Source of the DNA: Streptomyces alboniger
Lineage (GTDB): Bacteria; Actinomycetota; Actinomycetes; Streptomycetales; Streptomycetaceae
Reading direction: 5' to 3'
DNA: 64,000 nucleotides
Assembly (NCBI RefSeq): GCF_008704395.1
Contig: NZ_CP023695.1
Span: forward strand, 682,001 to 746,000
Shown here: positions 9,918 to 43,100 of the stretch, piece by piece
Position numbering within the stretch: the stretch's first letter is position 1
Layout: each line of letters starts with the position of its first letter
Position numbers and translations under genes: made by a program
Notes under the pieces: model-generated
Told to the model about the DNA's origin: nothing
The model's input: the letters and a program-made list of their open reading frames with translations, nothing else
Databases searched by the model: none

Positions 9918-10501
9918 AGCGGGTCCCCTGCCGACCCGGTCCCGGCCCCGCCTTCCGCGCCGGCCATGTCCGCACCTGCCGCACTCTCAGGGCCCGGGTC
10001 GGTAACGGGGATGACCAGCATTTTCGTGACGGAGCCGTCGTCGGCGACGACATCGCGGACGTGGCGGAACCCCAGTCGGCGGCACAGGGCGAGACTGGCG
10101 GTGTTCTCCGCGCCGACCATGCCGTACGCCTCGCTGAGCCCGAGGTTGTCGGCGGCGTGCCGGAGCAGGCCCCGTACGGCCTCCCCGCCCAGTCCGTGCC
10201 CCCAGTACGCGGGGGCGAGCGCGGTGATGAGTTCATGGCCGTCGACGTTGCCGGTGGGCTTCACCTCGGCGTGCCCGACGTAGTCGCCGGCCAGCCACAG
10301 GCCCCACACGTCGAACCGGCACGTGGGGTAGACATCGGTGAGGATGGCGCGGAACACCTCACGCAGTTGCGGTTCGGGCACGAGGTCCTGGCCCATCCAG
10401 CGGCACACCTCCGCGTCCCGCAGCAGTGCGACGAAGTGGTCCTCGTGTTCGGGTCGGTACGGGAGGAAGTCCAGGCGTTCGGTGTGCAGTTCGGGGGTCA
10501 T
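9914..10501 (-). CDS. GNAT family N-acetyltransferase within the NRPS operon
   Basis: The open frame runs further upstream, but the ATG at 10501 has an ideal ribosome site (CGAGGAG) 6-7 nt before it and gives a 195-residue protein beginning with the standard GNAT opening TPELHTERLDFLPY. The acetyl-CoA loop is YWGHGLGGEAV, followed by the NTASLALCRRLGFRHVRDV helix typical of the RimL-like class. The last about 30 residues are a low-complexity Gly/Ala/Glu tail. Its stop codon overlaps the MFS start, so the two are coupled. If the peptide carries basic side chains at residues 6 or 8, this enzyme could acetylate the product or an intermediate for tailoring or self-protection; that is inference. 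It could equally be unrelated to the pathway. Confidence 0.85.
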   Translation of the reverse strand: MTPELHTERLDFLPYRPEHEDHFVALLRDAEVCRWMGQDLVPEPQLREVFRAILTDVYPTCRFDVWGLWLAGDYVGHAEVKPTGNVDGHELITALAPAYWGHGLGGEAVRGLLRHAADNLGLSEAYGMVGAENTASLALCRRLGFRHVRDVVADDGSVTKMLVIPVTDPGPESAAGADMAGAEGGAGTGSAGDPL

Positions 10502-10632
10502 GGCGGGCTCCTCGGGATTGATGCCGTGCGGTTGGTGGGCCGAGGGCGGTGGGGCGCCGGTACGGCGACGCGTGGGGGTGCCGGGCCGGCGCGGATGCGG
10601 CCGGCCCGGCGTATGGGTGCGGACGGGGTCGG

Positions 10633-10839
10633 TCAGGCCCGGGGGGCGTTCTCCATGCGCTCGCGCAGGCTCTTGGGCCGCATGTCGGTCCAGACCTCGT
10701 CGACGTAGGCGGAGCACTCGGCCTCGGTGCCCTCCTTCCCGACGGGCTGCCAGCCCGCGGGCACCTCGATGTCGGCGGGCCAGAGGGAGTACTGCTCCTC
10801 GTCGTTGCGCAGCACCTGGTAGCGGGTGTTCTCGTCCAT
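10633..10839 (-). CDS. MbtH-like protein, NRPS adenylation-domain partner
   Basis: This 68-residue protein sits between the NRPS and the acetyltransferase. It shows the whole family signature: NDEEQYSLWP (residues 12-21, with Ser18 and Trp20), VPAGW (26-30) and VWTDMRPKSLRERM (49-62, with Trp50, Asp52, Arg54 and Pro55). The usual CL pair before the final helix is CS here (42-43). MbtH-like proteins are small cofactors that bind the N-terminal subdomain of many adenylation domains and are needed for their solubility or activity. Being encoded directly downstream of the giant NRPS genes, it most likely serves one or more of the ten A domains. The start has GAAGGCGA just upstream. Confidence 0.95.
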   Translation of the reverse strand: MDENTRYQVLRNDEEQYSLWPADIEVPAGWQPVGKEGTEAECSAYVDEVWTDMRPKSLRERMENAPRA

Positions 10840-10979
10840 GTCGCCTTCTTTCGTCATTCGGTTCAAAGGGTCATCAGGTTCACGCGGTCGATGGGCTCGG
10901 GTAGTTGTCGGGGCGCGGGGCGCGCGAGGGCCGTGCCGGGCGCTCCGCCGGGACGGTGCCTCGCGGGGCCGGAGTGGTG

Positions 10980-31001
<20,022 letters not shown>

Positions 31002-31014
31002 GGTCGTCGGATCC

Positions 31015-34000
31015 TCACCGTTCGTTGTCGTGGTCGTGGCCGCCGGACGCGGCGTCTTCGTCGTACGCGCTCTGTTCGAGTTCGCTCAGCACCTGCTCCT
31101 CCACCAGCTCCGCCAGGGCGGCCACCGTGCGGGAGAGCAGGACGTCGCGGGGGGTGAGCGTGACCGCGAACGCGTCGTTGGCGCGGGAGGCGATGAGCAG
31201 GGCGCGCAGGGAGTCGCCGCCGAGCAGGAAGTAGTCGTCCTCGGCGCCCACGGCCGTCGTCTGGAGTGCCTCCTCCCAGATGGCCGCCACCGCCTCCTCG
31301 GTGGGGGTGCGGGGTGCCACGTACTCGGGCCGTTCCCGCTCCTGCGCCGGTGCCGGGGCGGGCAGGGCGGCCCGGTCGGTCTTGCCGTTCTCGGTGAGCG
31401 GGAAGCGGTCGAGCGCCACGAACGCGGACGGCACCATGTACCCGGGCAGCGAGCGGGCGGCCAGTTCCCGCAGTTCCGCCGGGGCCGGCGGCTGTGTGTC
31501 GGGGGCCGTGAGCAGGTGGGCGACCAGGCGCGGCAGGCCCGGTTCGTCCTCGCGTACGGTCACCACCGCGTCCAGTACGCCCGGGTGGCGAACCAGCGTC
31601 GCCTCGACCTCGCCCGCTTCGATGCGGTGGCCGCGCAGCTTGAGCTGGTGGTCCGTGCGGCCCAGGTAGTGCAGTTCGCCGGCGCTGTCGCGGCGCACCA
31701 GGTCGCCGGTGCGGTACATGCGGGTGCCGGGCGGCCCGAACGGGTCGGCGGTGAAGCGGGCCGCGGTCAGACCGGGCCGGCCGAGGTAACCGCGCGCCAG
31801 TGCCGGTCCGCTCAGCCACAGTTCGCCGATGACGCCGTCGGGGACCGGCCGCAGCCGGGCGTCGAGGACGTAGGCGCCGGTGGCGGGCAGCGGGCGGCCG
31901 ATGGGCGGCGCGCTGCCGTCCGCCGCCAGCGGCGCGGACCAGGTGGCGACGACGGTGGCCTCGGTGGGGCCGTAGGAGTTGACCATGCGGTGGTGCGGCG
32001 CCCAGCGGGCGACGAGTTCGGGGCCGCACGCGTCGGCGCCGACGATGAGGGTTTTCAGGTCCGGCAGCGTGCCGGGGGTGTCGGGCGGCAGCGTGGCGAG
32101 CGCGGCCGGCGGGAGCAGGGTGTGGGTGATGTGCCCGGCTCGCAGGACGCCGGCGAGTTCGGCGCCGAGGAGCGGTCCCGGCCGGGGCACGACGAGCCGG
32201 GCACCGTGCGGCAGGGAGGCGCACAGCTCCAGCACGGAGGCGTCGAAGCTGGGGGTGGCGAAGGCCAGCACCCGGTCCCCCGGGGCGACCTGGTAGTGGG
32301 CCGCCTCGGCGGCGCTGAACGCGGCGAGCCCGCGGTGGGTGACGACGACCCCCTTGGGCGTACCGGTGGAGCCGGAGGTGTAGATGACGTAGGCCGGGTC
32401 GTCCAGGTCGAGCGGGCGGGTCCGGTCTGCGTCGGTGGGCCGGTGTCCGGGGACACCGTCCGGCGCGGCGGCGAGCAGGTCGGCGACCTCCAGGGCGTCG
32501 AGGGTCAGGGCGGGGGCGGCGTCGCTCAGCATCAGGGCGATCCGCTCCTTCGGGTAGGCCGGGTCGACGGGCAGGAACGCGGCGCCGGCCTTCGTCACCG
32601 CCAGTTGGGCGAGGACCATGTCCGCCGAGCGGGGCAGCAGCAGCGCCACGAGGTCGCCGGGTCCGGTACCCCGGGCGATGAGCCGGTGCGCGAGGCGGTT
32701 GGCCCGGTCGTCCGTCTCCGCGAAGCTCAGGGGCGCGCCGGACGCTTCGAGTCCTTCGAGGGCGGGTGCGGTCGGCCACCGGTCGACGGCGGCCTCGACG
32801 AGGGCGGGCAAAGTGGCCGCGGGCACCGGTCCGGTCGCGGGGCGTGCCGGGCCGCGCAGCAGCCGCTCGCGCTGCGCGGGCGGCAGGACGTCGAGGTCGT
32901 CCAGGCGGGCCGTGCCGTCCGAGGCGGCCAGGGCGTCCAGGGTGTGCAGCAGCTGCCCGGCCAGCGATTCGGCGCTGGACTCCTCGAAGTACCGCGGGTC
33001 GTAGCCGAGTTCGACGGTCAGCAGGTCGCCGGGCGAGACGACCACGGTGAGCGGGTAGTTGGTGGCCTCCCGGGCGTCCAGGTCCCGCAGGGCGAGTCCG
33101 TGCGCACCCGCGGTCGCGTCGCCGACGGGGTAGTTCTCGAAGACCACCAGGCTGTCGAACAGGCCGGTGCCCGAAGGCAGTTCGCCGAGGGCGTGCAGTG
33201 TGCTGAGGGGCAGGTGGTCGTGGCGGCGGTCCTCGGCGCGCGCCTCCTGGAAGGCGCGCAGCCAGGTGGAGCAGTCGGCGTCGCCGTCGACCTCGGCGCG
33301 GGCGGGCAGGGTGGTGATGAACAGGCCGGTGATGGTGTCGGCGCCGGGCAGATCGGCGGGGCGTCCGGAGACGGTGGTGCCGAAGCAGACCTCCCGCTCC
33401 CCGCTCCACCGTGCGAGGAGCAGCGCCCAGGCGCCCTGCACGAGGGAGTTGAGGGTGAGGCGGTTGCGGCGGGCGAACTCCTGGAGCCGACTGGTCCCTT
33501 CGGCGTCGAGCCGCCGGGACAGCCAGGTGCCGGAGCGGGCCGTGGCGTCCGGCGCGGGCCGCCGGTCGTACGGCAGCGGGGTCGGGCCGGTCAGGCCGGC
33601 CAGGGCCGCACGCCAGTGCTCCCGCGCCTGGTGGGTCTCGCGGGCGGCGAGCCAGGCGGCGTAGTCCGCGAACGGCCTGCGTTCGGGCAGGTGGGGCCGC
33701 TCGCCGCGGGTGAGGGCGGCGTGCGCGGCCGTGACGTCGGACAGGACGTGGAAGACGCTCCAGCCGTCCAGCAGGACGTGGTGGAAGGTCCACACCACGC
33801 GGACCGCGTCCGGGCCGAGCCTGACCAGGGCGAGCCGCAGCAGCGGGGCGCTCTCCAGGGCGATGCCCCGGGCCCGCTCGTCGGCGAGCAGCCCTTCCAG
33901 CTCCGCGGCCTGCCGGTCCGCCGGGATGGCGCTCCAGTCGTGCTCGGTGATCGGCAGCGTCACGTCCCGGTGGACCACCTGGAGCGGTACGGGTACGCCG

Positions 34001-34196
34001 CGCAGTGCTACGGAGGTGCGCAGCACGGGGGTGCGGTCGAGGACGTGCTGCCAGGCGGCGGCCAGGGTCCGCGGGTCGCGGGCGCCGTCCGCCACGAACG
34101 TGATCTGCTCGACGTACAGGCCGTGTTCCGCCTCGTCCAGTCCGTGCATCACCATGCCGGTCTGGGTGGGCGTGAGCGGGTAGATGTCCACTACGT
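31015..34196 (-). other. NRPS module 5: C(D)-A-T, hydrophobic residue, L, then hand-over to NRPS B
   Basis: The pocket is DALLIGSVVK, as in module 10. The T domain has [13 protein letters not shown] (Ser6221), a sequence style unlike the [11 protein letters not shown] of epimerase-linked T domains, in keeping with the lack of an E domain and with transfer across the subunit interface. Confidence 0.85.
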
Positions 34197-37100
34197 CCGC
34201 CACATCCGCTCCCGTACCGACGAGCCGGTCGACGCCCGCCTGGTCCAGCGGGGCGAGCGGGAAGTCGGCGGGGGTGCGGCCGCCGGCCCCGGGCTCGCCG
34301 CAGTGCCGGACGATGGCGCGCAGTTCGTCGGTCAGCTCGCCCGCCAGCCGGGTGACGGTCTCCCGGTCGTGCACCTCGCGGGAGTACGACCAGGTGAACT
34401 CCAGCCGTTCCGCGCCGACTTGGCCGAGGACGTCGAGGAGGTGGGGCCGCTGCGCCGAGCGGTCCATGCCACCGGACAGACCGCCGTAGGGCGTGTGCAG
34501 CAGGCCGCCCGGCGTGCCGGTGCGGTCCTGCCGGCCCAGGTAGTTGAAGCAGACCGGCGGCAGGGCGGGCAGGTCGCGGCCGGCTGTGGGGTGCAGGAAG
34601 CGCAGCGCGCCGTAGCCGAGTCCGCCGTGCGGCACGGCCCGCAGGTTCTCCTTGACGGCCTTCAGCACGTTGCCGGTGTCCGCGTCCCGGGGCACGTCCA
34701 GGGCGACGGGGTACATGGCGGTGAACCAGCCGGTGGTCCGGGCGAGGTCGGTGTCCTCGAACAGTTCCTCGCGGCCGTGTCCCTCCAGGGTCACCGCCAC
34801 CCGGTCCTGTCCGGTCCAGCGGGCCAGGACCCGGCCCAGCGCGCACAGCAGGACGTCGTTGACGCGGGTGCGGTACACGTCCGGCACGTCCTGGAGCAGC
34901 CGTCGGGTCTCCTCGGCGTCGAGGCCCGCGGTCACGCTCTCCTCGTCGGCGACGGTGTTCGCGCCGCCGGGGCGGTCGGCGGGCAGCGCGGGGGCGCCGT
35001 CGAGGCCGCGCCAGTGGGCGAGTTCGCCGTCGAAGCCGCCCGCCTCGGTGTGCTCGGCGAGCCGCCGCGCCCATGCCCGGAACGACGTGCTCTTCGGGGC
35101 GAGAGCGGGCCGTGCGCCGTCCCGCAGCGCGTCGTAGGCGGCGTCCAGGTCCTCCAGGACCAGGCGCCAGGACACGGCGTCCACGACGAGGTGGTGGGCG
35201 GCGAGCAGCAGCACGGGCCGCCTGCCGTCCCCCGGTCGGCACAGCGCGGCCCGCAGCAGCGGCCCGCCGGCCAGATCGAAGCCGGCGCCGAGGGCGTCGG
35301 CCACCTCGTCGGGCGCCGTCCGGTCGTGCACCTCCAGGTGGACGTCACGGTCGTCGGGCGGGGTGCCGTACTGCCGCCACCGGCCGTCACTCGTCAGCTC
35401 GAAGCGCATCCGCAGGGCGTCGTGGTGTTCGAGTACGGCGTACAGGGCGGCGCGCAGCAGCCTCTCATCGGTATCTGCGGCCAGCTCGAAGGAGACCGTC
35501 TGGCTGAAGTGGGCGGGGTCGCCCGTGAGGGTGTCCAGGAGCCAGTGCTGTACGGGAGTGAGCGGGGCGTCGCCGGTCACCGGACCCTGCTCGGCGGTGG
35601 CTGTGGCGGTGTCGGGCATTCGCTCGGCCGCGACGGCGAGTTCGGCGAGCGTCTGGTGGGTGAACAGGTGCCGGGGGGTCAGGGCGAGTCCGGCCCTGCG
35701 GGCGGCGGAGACGATCTGGATGCCGAGGACGGAGTCGCCGCCGAGCGTGAAGTAGTTGTCGTCCGCGCCGACTTCGGGCACGCCGAGCACCTCGCACCAG
35801 ATGGCGGCGAGGGTCTGCTCGGCCTCCGTACGCGGCGGCCTGCCACCCGCGCCGGTGGTCGGCGCGGCCCACTCGGGCACGGGCAGCGCCCGGCGGTCGA
35901 GCTTGCCGGTGGCACCGAGCGGGAGCCGCTCCAGCGGAACGAAGAGGGCGGGCAGCAGGTGCTCGGGAAGACTCCGGGCGAGGAAGGCGCGGAGTTCGCC
36001 GGTGTCGGGCACAGCGGCGGGGCGGTGTTGCGGGTGAGCGGCGGGGGTCGGCCGGTCCGTGTCCCCGACCGGTCCGGAGGTTCCCGCCTCGTCGGCGGAC
36101 GCGGGCACGGGAGTTGAACCCCCGGCCACACCCACTCCCTCGGCCCGTGCGGGAACGGGGGCCGTGCGGGCCACCACGTAACCAATCAGGCGGCGGTGCC
36201 CTGCGTGTTCGACGACGCGGGCCGCTGCCGCCGCCACCGCCGGGTGGCGGGCCAGCGCCGCCTCCACCTCGCCGAGTTCGATGCGGAAGCCACGCACCTT
36301 GACCTGGTCGTCCCCCCGGCCGAGATAGACGAGGTCGCCGTCGGCCGTCCAGCGGACCAGGTCGCCGGTGCGGTACATGCGGCTGCCGGGCGGGCCGAAC
36401 GGGTCGGGCAGGAACCGGGTGGCGGTCAGGCCGGGGCGGCGCAGGTAGCCGCGGGCGACGCCGGTTCCGGCGAGGAACAGTTCGCCGGGCGCGCCGGCGG
36501 GTACCGGGCGCAACCACTCGTCCAGGACGTAGGCGCGGGCCCCGCCGAGCGGCCGCCCGATCGGCGGATCGCGGTCGGGGTCGGCCGGGTCGCAGGTGAA
36601 GGCGGTGGCGTAGACGGTGGCCTCGGTGGGGCCGTAGATGTTGCGCACCTGGCTGCCGGGTACGGCCGCGCGGACCCGGCCGACGGTCCGGGCGGGCAGC
36701 CCCTCCCCCGCGAGGACGACGGTGTCCGCGGTGACGTCGACGGCGTCCTCGGCGAGCAGCCGGTCCAGGGCCGAGGGCACCGCGCTGAGCAGTCCGGCCC
36801 GCCAGGGCCCGGGGCGTTCGGCGAGGGCCAGCAGGTCGCGGACGACCTCCACGCAGCCGCCGGACAGGAGCGGCGAGAAGATCTCGAACACCGACACGTC
36901 GAAGTTGAGCGAGGTGGACGCGACCACGTGCTCGAGGCCGCGCCCGGTGAACTCGGCGGCCGCCCAGTCGGTCAGGGCGCGCACGGACGCGTGGCTGACG
37001 ACCACTCCCTTGGGGCGTCCGGTGGAACCGGAGGTGTGGATGACGTAGGCCGGGTGGGCGGGCAGCAGCGTGGCGCGGCGCTCGGCGTCGCCGACGGGGG

Positions 37101-40100
37101 TGTCCGGCAGGTCGGTGCCGGGCTCCTCGTCGAGCATGATCCGGGCGTACGGCCCCTCGGGCAGCCGGCCCGCGGTCTCGGTGGCCGTGATCACGGCGTC
37201 CGGCCGTACGTCCTCGAAGAGGAACGCGACGCGCTCGGCGGGGTACTGCGGGTCGACCGGCAGGTAACCGGCGCCGCTCTTCAGCACCGCGAGGAGCGCT
37301 ACGACCAGGTCGGCGGTGCGGGGCAGGCAGAGCGCGACGAAGCGTTCGGGTCCGGCGCCGGCGGCGATGAGCAGCCGGGCCAGCCTGTTGGAGCGGGCGT
37401 CGAGTTCGCGGTAGCTGAGGCAGCTGTCGGCGTGGCGGACGGCCGGGGCGTCGGGTGTGCGCTCGGCCTGCCGCCGGAACGCCTCGGGCAGGGTGTCGTG
37501 CGGGGCCTCGGCCACCCGTCCGCCGAAGCGGGCCACCAGGTCGCGTCCCTCAGCCGGGTCCAGCAGGGGCAGGTCGGCCAGGCGGCGGTCCGGCGCGTCG
37601 GCCATGGCGGCCAGCAGGGCGCACAGGCTCCCGCCGAGCGCCTCGACCGTGCCGGTGTCGAAGGCGGCCGGGTCGTAGTCCAGGTTCACGGCCAGGCTGT
37701 CGCCGGGCGCGACGACCACGCTGAGCGGGTAGTTCGTCGGTTCCAGGTCCCGCTCCTGCTCCATGGCCAGGCCGTGCCGGGCCAGGGCGCCCTCGTCGAA
37801 GGGGTAGTTCTCGAAGACCACGATGGAGTCGAACAGGGCGGTGCCGCCGGGTACGTCGCTCCACGACTGGACCTGCGCCAGCGAGACGAAGTCGTGGCGC
37901 CGGGCCTCCGCCTGGGCGTCCTGGAGTTCGCGCAGCCAGTCGAGGAGCCCGCGTCGCCCGTCGATACGGGCCCGGGTGGGCAGGGTGTTGATGAACAGGC
38001 CGACCATCGAGGTGACGCCGGGCAGGTCGGCGGGCCTGCCGGAGACGGTCGTGCCGAACACCACGTCCTCGCCACCGCCGTAACGGGACAGCAGCAGCGC
38101 CCACGCGCCCTGGACGACCGTGTTGAGGGTCAGTCCGGCCTGTTGGGCGGTCTCCCGCAGCCGTGCCGAGACGTCCGCGCCGAGGGCCGTCCGCACGGAC
38201 CCGGAGGAAGAGGCGCGGTACGCCTCGGCGGGCCGCCGGTCGCGGGGCAGTTCGGTGGGCGCCTGGAAGCCGGCGAGGGTGGTGCGCCAGTACCGCTCGG
38301 CGCGGGCGGTGTCCCGCCCGGACAGCCAGCGCAGGTAGTCGGAGAAGGGCCGGCGCCCTGGCAGCTGTGGGCGGCGCCCGGCCGTCAGGGCGGCGTACCG
38401 CTCGCACACCTCGTCGAAGACCTGGGCCGCGCTCCAGCCGTCGAGCAGGACGTGGTGGAAGGTCCACACCAGCCGGACCCGGTCCGCCGTCAGCCGGATC
38501 AGCGTCAGCCGCATCAGGGGCGCGGCGCCCAGGTCGACGCCGTCCTCCCGGTCCTCGGCGAGCAGCCGGTCCAGCTCCCGCGTGCCGCGCTCGGCGGACC
38601 ATCCGGTCCAGTCGTGGTGGGTGACGGGCACGGTGGCCCGGCGCCGGACGACCTGGAGGGGTTCCGCGGTCTCCTGCCACACGAGGTGGGTACGCAGCAC
38701 GGGGTTGGCGTCGGCGGTGTGCTGCCACGCCTCTGCGAGCGCGTGCGGGTCGGTGACGCCGGACAGGACGAGCTGCACCTGGTTGACGTAGGTGCGGCTG
38801 TCGGCGTCGAGCAGGCTGTGGAAGAGCATGCCGGCCTGCATCGGCGTCAGCGGGTAGATGTCGTCGATGTCGCGGCCGTCGCCGACGATCCGGTCCACGG
38901 CGGTCTGGTCGAGGCGGGCCAGCGGGAAGTCCGACGGCGTACGGCCGCCCGCGTCGGGCAGGGCGCAGTGGGCGACGATGCCGCCGAGTGCCCGGAGCAT
39001 GGCGTCGGCCAGCGCGGTGACGGTCTTCTCGTCGTGCCGTCCGGCGCTGTAGTACCAGGTGATCTCCAGCTGGTCGTCCTCGACCCGGGCCACGACGTCG
39101 ATCAGGTGCGGGCGTTCGGTGTCCGGTGCCTCGGCGCCGCCCAGGCCGCCGGGCACGGCCGCAACCAGGGTGCCGGCGTCGGCGGACCAGTCGAAGCGGC
39201 CCAGGTAGTTGAAGCTGATGCCGGGCTCGGGAGCGCCGGTGAGCCGTTCCTCGCGGGCGAGGTGGCGCAGCACACCGTAGCCCAGTCCGCGCTCGGGCAC
39301 GGCCCGCAGCTGCTCCTTCACCGATTTCAGCGCGGTGCCCCATGAGCCGCTCGGGACCGAGAGCGCGAGGGGGAAGAGCGAGGTGAACCAGCCGACCGTG
39401 CGGGACAGGTCGATGTCCTCGAACAGCTGGTCCTCGCGGCCGTGCCCCTCCAGGCCGACGGCGACGGTCTCGCGTCCGGTCCAGTCGCCGAGGACCCGGC
39501 CCAGCGCGGTGAGCAGGACGTCGTCGACGCGGGTGCGGTAGACGCCGGGGACGCGGCGCAGGAGGCCGTCGGTGTGTTCGCGGCCGAGGCGGACGGTGAC
39601 CTCGCGGACGTCGGCCGTGGTGTTGCCGCCCTCGCGGTCCACGGGCAGCGGGTCGGCGCAGGCCCGGGCGGTGTGCTCCCAGTGGCCGAGCTGCGCGGCG
39701 AAGCGGTCGTCGTCGCGCAGCCGGGCGGCCCATTCCCGTACGGAGGTGGTGCGGGCGGGCAGCCGTACGGGTCCACCGCCGGCGGCCTGACGGTAGGCGG
39801 TCTCCAGGTCTTCCAGGAGGATGCGCCAGGAGACGCCGTCGACCACCAGGTGGTGGGCGACGAGCAGCAGCCGGGCGGGCCGGGGGCCGTCGGCGGTGAA
39901 CAGCCGGGCGGTGAGCAACGGCCCTGTGTCGAGTCGGAGTTGACTGTGTGCCGCCGTGGTGGCGCTCTCCTCGTCCGCCGGGTCGTGGACCTGGAGCAGG
40001 TCGGGTATCTGGGCGTCGGCGGCGCCGATGTCCTGCCGCCAGGCGCCCTCGTCGTCGCGGAGGAACCGGGCGCGCAGGGCGTCGTGGTGCGTCCACAGGG

Positions 40101-43100
40101 CGGTGAGGGCGGCGCGCAGGGCGTCCTCGTCGACGGCGTCGGCCGTCTCGATGACGACGGACTGGTTGAAGAAAGCGGGGTGCGCCGGCCGCGGGTCGAG
40201 GAACCAGCGCTGGATCGGCAGGAGGTCCGCCGCTCCGGTGACGGGTGCGGTGCCCGCGACGGCGGGCGCGGCGCCGCCGGTGGCCGCGGCCAGTTCGGCC
40301 ACGGTGGGGTGCCGGAAGAGGTCGCGGGGGCTGAGGGCGAGCCCTGCGGCGCGGGCCCGGGAGACCACCTGGATGCTGAGGATGGAGTCGCCGCCCAGCA
40401 TGAAGAAGTTGTCGTCCACGCCGATCAGGGTCACGCCGAGCAGCTCGGCCCAGATCCCGGCGAGGACGCGCTCCGTCTCGGTGCGCGGGGCGCGGTGGGC
40501 CCGGTCGACGCCCGCCGACCAGTCGGGTACGGGCAGTTGCCGCCGGTCGACCTTGCCGTTGGCCGTCAAAGGCAGCTCGGGCACGGTGACGAACGCGGCG
40601 GGCAGCATGTAGTCGGGCAGCCCGGCGGCCAGGTGGGCGCGCAACTCGGCGGCGGTGGGCGGCTCGGCGGCCAGGTCAGCGCGCAACTCGGCGGCGGCCG
40701 GGACGAGGTGGGCGGCCAGCCGCTTGCGTCCGCCGTCGTCGTACAGGGAGACGACGGCCTCGGCGACGGCCGGGTGGGCGGTGAGCCTGGCCTCGATCTC
40801 GGCGGGTTCGACGCGGAAGCCGCGGATCTTGATCTGGTCGTCCGCGCGGCCGACGAAGTGCAGTTCGCCGTCGGCGCTCCAGCGGACGATGTCGCCGGTG
40901 CGGTACATGCGGGTGCCAGGCGGGCCGTAGGGGTCGGCGAGGTAGCGGGCGGCGGTCGCGCCGGGCCGCCCCGCGTAGCCCCGGGCCAGGCCGGCGCCCG
41001 CGATGTACAGCTCGCCGGGGATGCCCGGCGGTTGCGGCTGGAGGGCGTTGTCCAGGACGTACACGCGGGTGTTGTCGAGCGGGCGTCCGATGGGCAGCAC
41101 CGCGGGCAGCGGGCCGCCGGAGCGGAAGACGCGGCGGGTGGCGAAGGTGGTGGTCTCGGTGGGGCCGTAGCCGTCGACGACGGTCAGGCCGGGGCAGGCG
41201 TCGAGGACCCGGCGCACCACCGCGCCCGGCACGGCCTCGCCGCCCGTCCACACCTCGCGGGCACCGCGCAGGCAGCCGGGGTCCTCCTGGGCGAGCAGGC
41301 GGAACAGGCCCGCGGTCAGCCACAGGCAGCTCACCCGTTGTTCCGTGACGGCTTGCCGGACGTGGGCGGCGTCCAGGTCGGCGGGCGGGGCGAGGACTGC
41401 CGTACCGCCGCGCAGCAGCGGCACCCACACCTCGTAGGTGGCGGCGTCGAAGGCGTGCGGCGAGTGGACGAGGACCCGGTCGTGCCCGGCGAAGGCCCGG
41501 TCGAGGGCGAGCGCGGCGACGTCCCGCTGGCGTACCGCGACGCCCTTGGGCGTGCCGGTGGAACCCGAAGTGAACATCAGGTACTGGACGTTGTCGGGGT
41601 GCACGGCCCGGTCGGGCGCGGGGCCGGTGGGCCCAAAGGTGCCGTCGGCGCGCAGGACGCGGTCGCCGGACAGCACGTCGTGGGCCGTCGCCTCCCAGGC
41701 GGCGTCGGTGAGCAGCAGGCCGGCCCCGGCCTCGGCCAGGGTCCCGCGCAGCCGCTCGGCCGGCGCCCTGCCGTCCAGGGGCACGTACACGCCGCCGGTG
41801 CGCACGAGCGCAAGCTGGGTGACGATCAGGTCGACGGAGCGGTCCATGAGGACACCGACCGGGTGCTCCGGGCACACCCCGGCCCCGGCCAGCCGGGCAG
41901 CCAACCCGGCGGCGCGGGTGTCGAGTTCGCGGTAGGTGAGGTGCTCGTCCCCGGATTCCAGGGCCACGGCGTCGGGGGTGCGGCGCGCCTGGGCGGCGAA
42001 GAGGCCGGCGACGGTGCTGTCGGGCAGGTCGGTGGCGGTGTCGTTCCAGGCGTGCAGGACCTGTTCGCGGCGGTCGGGGCCGAGCAGCGGCAGCCGGGCG
42101 GGCGGGCGCCGTGAGCCGGTGGTCATGCCGGTGAGCAGGACGGTGAGGTATTCCGCCATGCGCCCGGCCGTGTCGGCGTCGAACAGCTCGGGGTCGTAGC
42201 CGAGGCGCAGGCCCAGCTCCGTACCCGGGTAAGCGGTCAGGCTCAGTGGGTAGTTGGTGGTCTCGACGCCTTCCAGGCCGCTCAGGCGCAGTCCGTGGGT
42301 GGCGGCGAGGTCGTCGTCCACCGGGTAGTTCTCGAAGACGACGATGCTGTCGAAGAGGCCGACGCGCTCGGGGAGTTCGGTGAACGTCTTCATCCGGGTG
42401 AGCGGCAGGTGGTCGAAGCGCCGGTCCTCGCTCTGGTCGTGCTGGAGCGCGCGGAGCCAGTCGAGCAGGGTGCCGTGGCCGGGGACGGTGACCCGGGTGG
42501 GCAGGGTGGTGATGAACAGACCGGTCATGGCCTCGGCGCCGGGCAGCTCGGGTGGCCGGCCGGACACGGTGGTGCCGAACACCACGTCGTCGCGGCCCGC
42601 CTGCCGGGCGAGGAGCAGTGCCCAGGCGCCCTGCACCAGGGTGTTCAGGGTGAGTCCTGAGGTGCGGGCCAGCTCTTCCAGCGCCCGCGTGCCGGCCGCG
42701 GGCAGGGTGCCGTGGACCGCGTGCGTGGACTCGGCGCGGTGGGCCTCGCGCGGCTCGCGGTCGTAGGGCAGCGGCGTGGCCTCGCTCAGGCCGGACAGGC
42801 GGCGCCGCCAGTGCCGTTCGGCCGCTTCCCGGTCGCGCCCCCGCAGCCAGGAGACGTACTCCCGGTAGGACGGGCGGTGCGGGAGGGCGGCGTCGGGTCC
42901 CGCGTGGCGGGCGAAGACGTCCGAGAGCACCTGGAACATGCTCCAGCCGTCGAGCAGCAGGTGGTGGAAGGACCACACCACGCGCACGGCGGTGTCGGAG
43001 ACGCGGGCGAGCAGCAGGCGCTGGAGCGGGGCCCGCCCGAGGTCGATGCCGTCGGCGCGGTCCCGGACGAGCAGGTCGTCGAGGCGGGCCCGGCACTCGT

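Noticed and set aside
7732..10236. 834-aa minus-strand open frame across the STAND, MFS and GNAT genes
   Set aside because: It overlaps three well-supported genes in another frame and has only Arg/Pro-rich low-complexity sequence.
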